Origin: Oceanimonas sp052119705
GTDB taxonomy: Bacteria > Pseudomonadota > Gammaproteobacteria > Enterobacterales > Aeromonadaceae
DNA: 64,000 bases
NCBI RefSeq assembly: GCF_052119705.1
Contig: NZ_JBGQOP010000008.1
Coordinates: forward strand, 65,388-129,387
Direction: 5' to 3'
Part shown: positions 17,861 to 25,591 of the stretch, piece by piece
Position numbering within the stretch: position 1 is the stretch's first letter
Layout of the letters: the number at the start of each line of letters is the position of its first letter
Program-made: the position numbers and the translations under genes
Notes under the pieces: generated by a model
Seen by the model: only the letters and a program-made list of their open reading frames with translations
What the model was told of the DNA's origin: nothing
The model's database searches: none

Positions 17861-18148
17861 CAAGCTAACAGCAGCGCCGAATTTTTTGCCGTCTTGCGAG
17901 CACAGCGCGGCAATCCAGTCCTTTTCTTCCGACTCTTAGCTTCCAGCCTTTCAACTCAGCGTTAAGTTTTTTGGCCTTGCTCACTGATTTGGTTCCTCCC
18001 CTTCTCTCTTCACCCTTTACTGACCTTGGTCAGGGTAACGGCATAAAAAAACACCGCTCCATTAGAAGCGGTGTTTAATTTAGAACCTAACGCATAAAGT
18101 AGTGTTTAACGCCTCACTCTTTACCCTTCACGCTTTACAGCACTTAGA
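17861..18148. other. speA-ybaM convergent gap
   Basis: With the heptamer repeat this makes 315 bases without a gene. Only the hairpin annotated at 18048-18077 and T/C-rich words such as CTTCACCCTTTAC, the complement of the repeat upstream, are seen. Confidence 0.45.
18048..18077 (-). terminator. Terminator after speA
   Basis: AAACACCGCT / AGCGGTGTTT stem with 8-base loop. It is A/T flanked on both sides, so it can serve speA (minus) and ybaM (plus). Confidence 0.75.
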
Positions 18149-20053
18149 CTAGCGCTCTTCTTCAAGGTAGGTATAACCCTCGAGGCCGGCGGTAAGCTCA
18201 GACAGCATCATAGTGCGCGTTTCTTCATCTAGGTGCGGTTGACTTAACAGCGTCTCGTAGCGAGCACTGATCACAGACGGATCTATGTCCACGTAACGCA
18301 GCATTTCCGCTACCGTACTGCCCGCCTTCACATCACTGATGATGGTTTTACCATTCGCATCTACCGACACTTCGGCGCTGTGGGTATCACCAAATAAGTT
18401 ATGCATGTCGCCCAAAATCTCTTGGTAGGCGCCAACCAAGAAGAAGCCCAAATAATGCGGTTGACCCGGCACAAATGCCGGCATCGGCAGCGTGGTTTCT
18501 ACGCCTTGGCCGTCTACATAGTGATCAATAGCACCGTCTGAGTCACAGGTGATATCGAGCACCACGGCGCGACGGGTCGGCTCTCGGTCCAACCCATCTA
18601 AGGGCAGCACAGGGAACGTTTGGTCAATGCCCCAAGCGTCCGGTAACGACTGAAACAACGAGAAATTCACGAAGCACTTATCGGCTAGCTTCTCATTTAG
18701 CTCATCAATAATGGGTCTGTGTGACCGGTTGTTTGGGCTCAGCTCTTTTTGAATACCAAGGCAAATATTCAGGTGCATCTCTTCAGCCCAAGCTCTGTCT
18801 TCGAGCGTGATCAGACCCATATTGTATTGCTGATGCACATCGCCAAGCTCTGCGACTGTATCGTGATAAATTTCCAACAAGGGTGGATCTTCGCGACACA
18901 GGCCTTCCCAAGTTTCCCAAATATTATGCAACAGCATGGCCGCGCCTTCATCGGGTGCCTTAGGCGCTTGCGGTTTGGCAGACTCAATACTGATCACATC
19001 CGAGATTAACACTGCATGGTGCGCGGTAATGGCGCGGCCAGACTCACTGATGATCAACGGATGCGGCAAGTCATATTCACGACATACATCGCCTATGCCC
19101 CACACCACGTTATTGGCATATTCACGCATGCTGTAGTTCGCCGAGCATGAGCTTTGTGAGCGCGTACCTTCATAATCCACGCCTAAGCCACCGCCTACAT
19201 CCACTATCTTAATCGGCACGCCTAAGCGGCATAGCTCGCCGTAGAAGCGGCCACATTCGCGCACGCCTTTTTGAATATCGCGAATATTGGCGATTTGTGA
19301 GCCCAAGTGAAAGTGCAACAATTGCAGCCAATGTAAACAATCAGCATCGCGCAGTTGCTTGATGAGGCTCAGCACATGGGCAGCACTTAAGCCAAACTTC
19401 GACTTTTCACCACCGCTCGACTGCCATTTGCCGGCACTTTGCGAGGCCAAACGCGCCCGCACACCCAGCATAGGCTCTACATCAATGCACTTGGCCTCTT
19501 CCATCACCATAGCGAGCTCAGAAAGCTTTTCGATAACGATATAAACGCGATGGCCCATCTTGGTGCCCAGCAAAGCGAGGCGAATATATTCTTTATCTTT
19601 GTAGCCATTACAAACAATGACCGACTCAGTTTCATGGCTGTGCGCCAGCACCGCCAATAGCTCAGGCTTAGAGCCCGCTTCTAGCCCTAAGCGAGGCTTA
19701 TCTTCATAGGCTTTAGTCACTGCATCCAGCACGCCGCGCTGTTGGTTAACCTTAATCGGATACACTGTGAGGTAGTCGCCCTCATAACCGTATTCAACAA
19801 TGGCGTTATTAAAGGCATTAAATAAGGCGTCGATACGGCTTTTAATAATATCAGGAAAGCGCAACAACACAGGCGTAGCGAAACCCTCGGCCTTCAGCTC
19901 TGCGATAACATCAGCTAACACCACCTTGGCTTCAGGACGAGACCTATCAGGGGTCACCACCACCTGACCTTGGTCATCAAGATGAAAAAAACCATCGCCC
20001 CAGTAAGGCAGGTTGTATACTTTTAACGCGTCATTTGCGGACCAGTCGGCCAT
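18149..20053 (-). CDS. speA: Biosynthetic arginine decarboxylase
   Basis: PLP-dependent L-arginine to agmatine decarboxylation, the entry to putrescine and spermidine synthesis. 634 aa (E. coli 658). The PLP lysine is K101 in VYPIKVNQQRG, followed by the glycine-rich VDVGGGLGVDYEG and the C-terminal CDSDGAIDHYVDGQG typical of SpeA. The start MADWSANDAL agrees with the family and is preceded by AAAAGGGGACGAAGAAT. No speB agmatinase is adjacent. A 277-base gap separates it from the Rdx-family gene upstream. Confidence 0.96.
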   Translation of the reverse strand: MADWSANDALKVYNLPYWGDGFFHLDDQGQVVVTPDRSRPEAKVVLADVIAELKAEGFATPVLLRFPDIIKSRIDALFNAFNNAIVEYGYEGDYLTVYPIKVNQQRGVLDAVTKAYEDKPRLGLEAGSKPELLAVLAHSHETESVIVCNGYKDKEYIRLALLGTKMGHRVYIVIEKLSELAMVMEEAKCIDVEPMLGVRARLASQSAGKWQSSGGEKSKFGLSAAHVLSLIKQLRDADCLHWLQLLHFHLGSQIANIRDIQKGVRECGRFYGELCRLGVPIKIVDVGGGLGVDYEGTRSQSSCSANYSMREYANNVVWGIGDVCREYDLPHPLIISESGRAITAHHAVLISDVISIESAKPQAPKAPDEGAAMLLHNIWETWEGLCREDPPLLEIYHDTVAELGDVHQQYNMGLITLEDRAWAEEMHLNICLGIQKELSPNNRSHRPIIDELNEKLADKCFVNFSLFQSLPDAWGIDQTFPVLPLDGLDREPTRRAVVLDITCDSDGAIDHYVDGQGVETTLPMPAFVPGQPHYLGFFLVGAYQEILGDMHNLFGDTHSAEVSVDANGKTIISDVKAGSTVAEMLRYVDIDPSVISARYETLLSQPHLDEETRTMMLSELTAGLEGYTYLEEER

Positions 20054-20330
20054 ATTCTTCGTCCCCTTTTTCGGTCAGGGTCATAATAGGTCCGAGCCTT
20101 GAAAGACTCGGTACGATAGATAGCGATACCAGTAGATTGTGACGTTCAACAGGCGTAAACGTTCCATTTGATAGCATGCATAGGCAACACAAGCAGGATC
20201 AACAGAGGCAGTAAAGTTTACACATCACTCAGGGTGCTGACCAGTGGCGCCGATTAGCAAGCGGCGTTTATTAATGGGCATCAAGAGGTTTCACAAAAGG
20301 GATGTATGTTCGCTGAGCGCTTATCGCATC

Positions 20331-20645
20331 TTAACGATTAGGGCTAGCTTCACTGTGTCCTAAATCCCGCTCAGGCGCTATCACATCACGCAACCGCTGC
20401 TTAACTTCTTTCGCTTCCGGAAAGCCCTCATCAGCCACGCGACACCAAATAAGCTCACCGTTCACCAAAATTTGAAACTGACCTTTTTCCCCCGGGATCA
20501 AGGCCACTTCACCCACTTCATCATTAAAGGTGGACAAGATTTCTTGCGCCAGCCAAGCCGAACGCAATAGCCAACGGCATAAAGAACAATAGCGAATTTC
20601 CACTCTGGGCTTAATGATTGGCGTAATGGTGCTTTGGGATGTCAT
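20331..20645 (-). CDS. Rdx/SelW-family thioredoxin-like protein
   Basis: 104-aa protein of the Rdx (selenoprotein W/T/H-related) family. The N-terminal redox motif is C20-S-L-C23 in IRYCSLCRWLLRSAWLAQE, with cysteine where the selenoprotein relatives have Sec. The central GEKGQFQILVNGELIW is also typical. I start at MTSQSTITPI, with AAAGGACACCGA upstream, rejecting a 32-residue extension. The in vivo substrate is unknown; a thiol-redox role is inferred from the motif. It lies 118 bases downstream of folE in the same direction. Confidence 0.85.
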   Translation of the reverse strand: MTSQSTITPIIKPRVEIRYCSLCRWLLRSAWLAQEILSTFNDEVGEVALIPGEKGQFQILVNGELIWCRVADEGFPEAKEVKQRLRDVIAPERDLGHSEASPNR

Positions 20646-20763
20646 TCGGTGTCCTTTGAAAATCAAGTGCTTGGTGTGCCACATTGCTGCAGGGGTTAAG
20701 CTTGTGTCCTCTATGATAGATGTCATGGGTTTACGTTTCACACCTCACCCCTCACAGTATTTA

Positions 20764-21417
20764 CTAGCGTACACCCATTAAAAATTCGTGGCGCGTTTCA
20801 GCACGGCTCTTAAAGATACCGCCGAGCGAGGTTGTGGTCGTGCTACTGGTGGCATCCATCACGCCGCGGGCCTTCACGCAATAATGGGTGGCGCTAATGC
20901 TGACCGCTACGTCGTCGGACTCAAGAAGCGTCTGCAGTGCGACTAATATCTGCTGGGTCAGGCGCTCTTGTACTTGAGGCCGGCGGGCAAAAAACTGCAC
21001 TATGCGGTTAATTTTCGACAGTCCAATCACCTTGCTGCGCGGTATATACGCCACGGTCGCCGTGCCGTCTATGGTCACAAAATGATGCTCACAGGTGCTG
21101 GTCAACGTGATGTCGCGAACTTGCACCATTTCATCGACCTTCATCTTGTTGTCGATCATGGTGATTTTAGGGAAGTAGCTATAATCTAAACCAGAAAAAA
21201 TTTCGCGCACATACATCTTAGCAATGCGTTGTGGCGTCTCGGCTAGGCTGTCATCTTCTAAATCCAGCCCTAACACGTCCATCATTTCGGTCATCAATCC
21301 CGTAATACGGGCTTGTTTATCATCCAATGTCAGGTTATTACCTTTCATCGGGGTTTCTAAGCCACGTTGTTCGAGGGCAGAACGCACTCGAATTGCGGCA
21401 TCGCTCAAAGCAGTCAT
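20764..21417 (-). CDS. folE: GTP cyclohydrolase I
   Basis: Converts GTP to 7,8-dihydroneopterin triphosphate, the precursor for folate and, through QueD/E/C, for queuosine. 217 aa. Zinc ligands C109, H112 and C180 are present in STCEHHF and THYCVKARG. MKVDEMVQVRDITLTSTCEHHF and STTTTSLGGIFK-like blocks are standard type IA features. The queDEC operon about 3 kb away depends on its product. Divergent from moeA across 283 bases. Confidence 0.97.
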   Translation of the reverse strand: MTALSDAAIRVRSALEQRGLETPMKGNNLTLDDKQARITGLMTEMMDVLGLDLEDDSLAETPQRIAKMYVREIFSGLDYSYFPKITMIDNKMKVDEMVQVRDITLTSTCEHHFVTIDGTATVAYIPRSKVIGLSKINRIVQFFARRPQVQERLTQQILVALQTLLESDDVAVSISATHYCVKARGVMDATSSTTTTSLGGIFKSRAETRHEFLMGVR

Positions 21418-21700
21418 GGCAGTCTCCGGGGAGCAATCAATGCAGAATTAGGCTGGCGGAATGGTAGTGCATTTACCACTCAGAGTGAATGCTTGATTTT
21501 AGCAACCCTTGAGCGGCAGAGGTGACAAATTGTTTTAAACTGAAACAATAGCCCCATCAACGCTTAAATGATGCGTCAGCAAAGGCTCAAATAAGGGTCA
21601 TTTACAGCAGAGTCACGGCCTTAATGCTTGTTTTTTCCATGTCTTATTCAGGTATCTACACATACCTTTACTCAAGTCTTTAACTAAAGGGAAGTTGCAT

Positions 21701-22942
21701 ATGACAACAATTGATCACTGTAACCAAGCCGGCTTGCGCCCCTATCAAGATGCCAAACAAGAGATGCTAAGCCAGCTCGATAATGTCACTCAAACCGAGT
21801 TAGTGGGCCTTGATCAACTGTTAAATCGCGTTTTAGCCGACGACATTCTTTCACCGATTGACGTCCCCTCTTTCGCCAATTCCGCCATGGACGGTTATGC
21901 CCTCAGCGCCAGCGACTATGCCCCCTATACAGCCCTTACCTTGATTGGCGAGAGCCTAGCAGGCCACCCTTTTACCGGCCGCGTGAGCTCGGGTGAATGC
22001 GTACGCATCATGACGGGAGCGGCGCTGCCATTGGGTGCAGATTCGGTGGTCATGCAAGAAGAGTGTGAAGTAACTGGCCCTTCAGTCTCGGTGGCGGGTC
22101 GTGTTAGGGCTGGGCAAAACGTGCGTTTTCCAGCCCAAGATTTAGCCCAAGGTGAAACTGTGTTTGGTGCAGGTACGCGCATTAACGCGCGCGTGTTGGC
22201 GGTATTGTCATCATTAGGTCTTGAGCAATTGTATGTCAACCGACCGCTCACCGTGGTGGTATTGTCCACCGGTGACGAGCTAAAAACCCCGGGTGAATTG
22301 CTGGGCCCTGGGGACATTTATGATTCCAATCGCATCGGCTTACGGGCCATGCTGCAGCGCTTAGGGGTCAAGGTGCTGGATTACGGCATTATCAAAGACG
22401 ATCCTGAACTGATCCGCCAAGCCTTGGTAAAAGCGGCCAGTGAGGCAGACGCCATCATTAGCTCCGGCGGCGTTTCTGTGGGCGATGCGGATTACATCAA
22501 GCAGGTGTTAGCAGCAGTAGGCCGCATCGGTTTTTGGAAACTGGCCATTAAACCGGGCAAACCCTTTGCCTTTGGTCACATCAACGACTGTCCTTTCTTT
22601 GGTCTACCTGGCAATCCTGTGTCTGCCGCCGTCACCTTTCATTTGTTAGTGCGCCCTGCTCTCGCTAAGCTTGCCGGCGAAAACTTGGCACCCACGGTCA
22701 CGCTACAAGCCAAGGCGTTAATGCCCTTTAAGAAAACCCCTGGGCGTATGGACTTTCAACGCGGCTTAGTCAGCACGCAAAGCGATGGTAGCTTAGGTGT
22801 GATCGCCGCCGGCTCCCAAAGCTCAGGCGTGTTTAGCGCCATGGCCCAAGCCAACTGCTTATTACATCTTGAGCAAGACCGCGGTGACGTAGCCGAAGGC
22901 GAGCTCGTCACGCTTGAGCTGATTGATGGTTTGTATTGGTAG
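21701..22942 (+). CDS. moeA: Molybdopterin molybdenumtransferase MoeA
   Basis: Inserts molybdate into adenylylated molybdopterin to form Moco. 413 aa from MTTIDHCNQAGL (AAAGGGAAGTTGCAT upstream; a TTG two codons earlier is not needed). Signatures are DVPSFANSAMDGYAL, MTGAALPLGADSVVMQEE, STGDELKTPGE, DSNR and SSGGVSVGDADY; the C-terminal domain IV is complete. The usual partner moeB is not next to it. A terminator follows. Confidence 0.96.
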   Translation: MTTIDHCNQAGLRPYQDAKQEMLSQLDNVTQTELVGLDQLLNRVLADDILSPIDVPSFANSAMDGYALSASDYAPYTALTLIGESLAGHPFTGRVSSGECVRIMTGAALPLGADSVVMQEECEVTGPSVSVAGRVRAGQNVRFPAQDLAQGETVFGAGTRINARVLAVLSSLGLEQLYVNRPLTVVVLSTGDELKTPGELLGPGDIYDSNRIGLRAMLQRLGVKVLDYGIIKDDPELIRQALVKAASEADAIISSGGVSVGDADYIKQVLAAVGRIGFWKLAIKPGKPFAFGHINDCPFFGLPGNPVSAAVTFHLLVRPALAKLAGENLAPTVTLQAKALMPFKKTPGRMDFQRGLVSTQSDGSLGVIAAGSQSSGVFSAMAQANCLLHLEQDRGDVAEGELVTLELIDGLYW

Positions 22943-22973
22943 AAGACAAAGCTGGAAGCTAGAAGCTAGAAGA

Positions 22974-23003
22974 AAAACACCGAACTTGTGAGTTCGGTGT
23001 TTT
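22974..23003 (+). terminator. Terminator after moeA
   Basis: AAAACACCGAACTTG-TGAGTTCGGTGTTTT, near-perfect stem. Confidence 0.88.
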
Positions 23004-23225
23004 GGGTAGGGCTTAGTTTTGCTCTTATCTCGATGCCGTCTTCCTGACGCACGTCAGGATCTCATGCCCTTCGGGGAGCTGTAAGTTAAACAAAGAGCAA
23101 GAAAAGCGCCGAGCGGGTCTATCTGACAGCTTATAGCTTACGGCTGACAGTTTTCTTTTAGCCGTCATCCTGACGAAAGTCAGGATCTCGCTTTCAATAT
23201 CTTGCTTTAGCTGATCGCTTACAGC
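23004..23225. repeat. Intergenic palindromic repeat cluster before the MITE
   Basis: Two copies of a short palindrome recur: TCCTGACGCACGTCAGGATC at about 23041 and TCCTGACGAAAGTCAGGATC at about 23168, joined by GCTTATAGCTTACGGCTGACAG words. No coding potential is seen. It looks like a dispersed repeat family of the host genome. Confidence 0.6.
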
Positions 23226-23568
23226 CTGTCTCTTAGTCACAAGTATGTAAGGCACGAAGAAGCCGTAGGCTTGCCTCTGTCAACGCGCTAAACCGTATCC
23301 CTACGACGCTCGGCAAATGCCGTCCATGGCATTTGACGGTTGACTCCGGCAATACCTCGTCCTCTTCCGATAATCCAGAGTCCTTTGATAGCATTAACAG
23401 CGGGCTCTGGTGCACAGGAGAAGGCAGAGTGCATCAGCTCAACCGACCATCTGCGCCAGGGATGGCGCGGTTGAGCCCCCAGGGATGGGTTTACGGCGTG
23501 TCGGAGGAGCGATGCGTTCTGCCTGATATCGCCATTACAAACAATAAAAAGATGTGACTAAGAGACAG
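23226..23568. mobile_element. IS4/Tn5-type MITE, 343 bp
   Basis: The segment is bounded by perfect 16-bp terminal inverted repeats, CTGTCTCTTAGTCACA. The right end reads CTGTCTCTTAGTCACATCT, differing from the 19-bp Tn5/IS50 outside end (CTGTCTCTTATACACATCT) at only two positions. Flanks GCTTACAGC (23217-23225) and GCTGAAAGC (23569-23577) agree in 7 of 9 bases, like a decayed 9-bp target duplication, the size expected for Tn5-type elements. The interior has no transposase frame. It is inferred to be a non-autonomous element mobilised in trans. It lies 29 bases beyond the queE stop. Confidence 0.75.
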
Positions 23569-23597
23569 GCTGAAAGCTTACCGCTGACAGCTATGTT

Positions 23598-24386
23598 TTA
23601 GACTCCCCGCTCGTTGTTCCAAATCAACACGTGCAATTGCGGCAAGACACGGGCGTTAAACCAGCGGTCGGCTGTTACTTTATCCACCAGCCAACGCAAA
23701 CGCGCGTTCAAACTCTCAAGATCCGTTTCTAGCTCAGGCTGTTCCGGCGTGGCGGGTGCGGGGTTGCATGGCTGCAAGGTAAGAGGCAACTGCGGATACT
23801 GCGTCGCAAACGTGCGCGCCCACTGATAATCCGCTTCGTCACTGATCACCAACTTCAAGCTTACTTGAGTATGCGTGCCTGCGGCATTCAAGCACTCGGC
23901 AAAGCGCGGCGCATTAAACGCCATGCCAGATGAGGGCGGCTTAGGGCTAAGGGTTAAATGATCCAATAGCCCAAACCAAGGTTGCGCCTTGCTGCCTTGG
24001 GTTTCAATGGCAAAGGTGTAGCCTAACTCTTGTCCGAATTGGATGAGCTTAGTTAACGGCTGCAGCGCCGGATTACCGCCCGACAGCGTCACTAATAACG
24101 GCCGTTCGCCACTCAAGCGACGGATCTCGGCCATCACGTCCTCGGCGGGCATCACAGCCCAATCCGCCTTAAAGCGCGGCTCTACCGCATACAAGGTATC
24201 GCACCAACTACAGCGAAAATCACAGCCGCCGGTACGCACAAATACTGTAGGCACGCCGATTAAGGCGCCCTCGCCTTGGATGGTGGGCCCGAATATTTCG
24301 CTGATGGCGATCACCGGCTCGTCGCTTATCTGTGCCGTGGCAATGGTTAGCGCATCCGTCGCTTTACTGGAAATGACGGTACTCAT
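23598..24386 (-). CDS. queE: 7-carboxy-7-deazaguanine synthase QueE
   Basis: Radical-SAM enzyme converting 6-carboxytetrahydropterin to 7-carboxy-7-deazaguanine in queuosine synthesis. 262 aa. The cluster-binding CxxxCxxC is C55-C59-C62 (CDFRCSWC), preceded by IFGPTIQGEGALIGVPTVFV, a hallmark of QueE. Start MSTVISSKAT is chosen because its ATG overlaps the queD stop (ATGA); a six-codon longer frame would intrude into queD. The 20-residue N-terminal lead before the core is longer than usual. Last gene of queC-queD-queE. Confidence 0.94.
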   Translation of the reverse strand: MSTVISSKATDALTIATAQISDEPVIAISEIFGPTIQGEGALIGVPTVFVRTGGCDFRCSWCDTLYAVEPRFKADWAVMPAEDVMAEIRRLSGERPLLVTLSGGNPALQPLTKLIQFGQELGYTFAIETQGSKAQPWFGLLDHLTLSPKPPSSGMAFNAPRFAECLNAAGTHTQVSLKLVISDEADYQWARTFATQYPQLPLTLQPCNPAPATPEQPELETDLESLNARLRWLVDKVTADRWFNARVLPQLHVLIWNNERGV

Positions 24387-24739
24387 GCTCGATATTCCGC
24401 CCACGTTTTTGGCGTCTCCGACACCAAAACCGCGCTCACTTCAGACCAGCGGCTGTGCGCCCACTCAAACAAATGGCGCGCCAAGCGCTCGGCTGTAGTG
24501 CACTCGTCACCCAATACCTCGTTTAGATGGCGGTGATCAAACGTATCATCAATATAATTTTTAAAGGCTGTTAGCTCATGATAATCGCGCACAAAGCCAA
24601 ACTCATCGAGTGTCTCGCTACTGAGCTCGATAACGACGATATAGTTATGACCGTGCAGGCGAGCACAAGGGTGACCATCAGGCATCTGCTTAAGCTGATG
24701 GGAGGCCGAAAAATGAAACTCTTTTTTGATGCGATACAT
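24383..24739 (-). CDS. queD: 6-carboxy-5,6,7,8-tetrahydropterin synthase QueD
   Basis: Acts on dihydroneopterin triphosphate from FolE to give 6-carboxytetrahydropterin. 118 aa. Zinc histidines H14, H29 and H31 (SASHQL, LHGHN) and catalytic C25 (GHPCARLHGHN) are present. Overlaps queC by one base (TAATG) and queE by four, so translation is coupled along the operon. Confidence 0.96.
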   Translation of the reverse strand: MYRIKKEFHFSASHQLKQMPDGHPCARLHGHNYIVVIELSSETLDEFGFVRDYHELTAFKNYIDDTFDHRHLNEVLGDECTTAERLARHLFEWAHSRWSEVSAVLVSETPKTWAEYRA

Positions 24740-25446
24740 TAATCACCCGCCTTATCTTTAACGTTAGCAACAGCAGCCTGCCAAAATTGGGTGTCAAGAT
24801 ACGGCGTGGGATCAACAATGCCAGCCAAGCTCATGGCCTCAATGCGCTCCACACAAGTGCCACAGCGGCCACAATGGTGCTCGCCGCCTTCATAACAAGA
24901 CCAGGTATCAATAATGGGCACGTTAAAACGCGCCGCATCCCGAGCAATCTCAATTTTATCGCTGTGCACATAGGGGGCAAACAAGCCCACTTGAGCCACG
25001 CCGTCCAGCGCTTGAGCCTGCATTTCACCGAACAGACGAATAAAGTCGGGTCGACAATCGGGATAGATAAAGTGATCGCCGCCGTGCACCGCCAGCGCCA
25101 CCGTATTTAGCCCACGGCTGGCCGCCACGCCAAAGGCGATAGTCAGCATAATGGCATTGCGATTCGGCACCACGGTCAGCTTCATATTGTCTTCGCTGTA
25201 ATGACCGTGCGGAACATCTATATCGTCGGTGAGCGCGGAGGATAATTGGCGACCAATGTGGCCGATATCTAACACTAAGTGCGGCACCTTTAATTGCTGG
25301 GCACACAGGCGCGCGGCATCAATTTCTTTAACGTGGCGTTGACCATAGTCAAAGGTCAGTAAGGCGCCTAAGGCACCTTCACTGGCTAAGCGATAGGCAA
25401 GCGTGACGGAGTCAAATCCGCCGGAGCAGATCAGTAATGCATTCAT
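24739..25446 (-). CDS. queC: 7-cyano-7-deazaguanine synthase QueC
   Basis: ATP-dependent conversion of 7-carboxy-7-deazaguanine to preQ0. 235 aa. The N-terminal PP-loop is ICSGGFDSVTL (residues 6-16), and the C-terminal zinc cysteines are C184, C192, C195 and C198 in CYEGGEHHCGRCGTC. It is the first gene of the operon. Its RBS (AGGA, 25456-25459) forms the tail of a preQ1-I riboswitch, so the pathway is inferred to be repressed by its downstream product. Confidence 0.96.
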   Translation of the reverse strand: MNALLICSGGFDSVTLAYRLASEGALGALLTFDYGQRHVKEIDAARLCAQQLKVPHLVLDIGHIGRQLSSALTDDIDVPHGHYSEDNMKLTVVPNRNAIMLTIAFGVAASRGLNTVALAVHGGDHFIYPDCRPDFIRLFGEMQAQALDGVAQVGLFAPYVHSDKIEIARDAARFNVPIIDTWSCYEGGEHHCGRCGTCVERIEAMSLAGIVDPTPYLDTQFWQAAVANVKDKAGD

Positions 25447-25454
25447 CAGATTGT

Positions 25455-25488
25455 GTCCTTGTTTTTTCCGGGTAGGCTGCGACCGGCA
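25455..25488 (-). promoter_or_regulatory. preQ1-I riboswitch (Tte-like, translational)
   Basis: Minus strand: stem CCGG / CCGG enclosing GGTCGCAG-CCTACCC, then the A-rich tail AAAAAACAAGGA. The GGUCGCAG, ACCC and AAAACAAGG blocks coincide with my recollection of the Thermoanaerobacter tengcongensis preQ1-I aptamer. The loop CCU can pair with AGG of the tail, closing the H-type pseudoknot over the queC Shine-Dalgarno; the ATG is nine bases on. Placement directly before queC makes the call strong. Confidence 0.85.
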
Positions 25489-25546
25489 TTCATAACGTCA
25501 ATTTTAAAGCAGCACTATTCTAGCGCCTAGTGGCGACAGCGCAAAT

Positions 25547-25572
25547 AAAAAGGGCGCCCTCGGCGCCCTTTA
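25547..25572 (-). terminator. Terminator after ppsA
   Basis: AAAGGGCGCC-CTC-GGCGCCCTTT hairpin with flanking A/T bases, 20 bases beyond the ppsA stop. Confidence 0.88.
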
Positions 25573-25591
25573 CAAACTAATCAGCTATTTA

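Noticed and set aside
23233..23557. Short frames of 60-74 codons inside the MITE
   Set aside because: No RBS and no recognisable transposase residues; treated as non-coding filler of the element.
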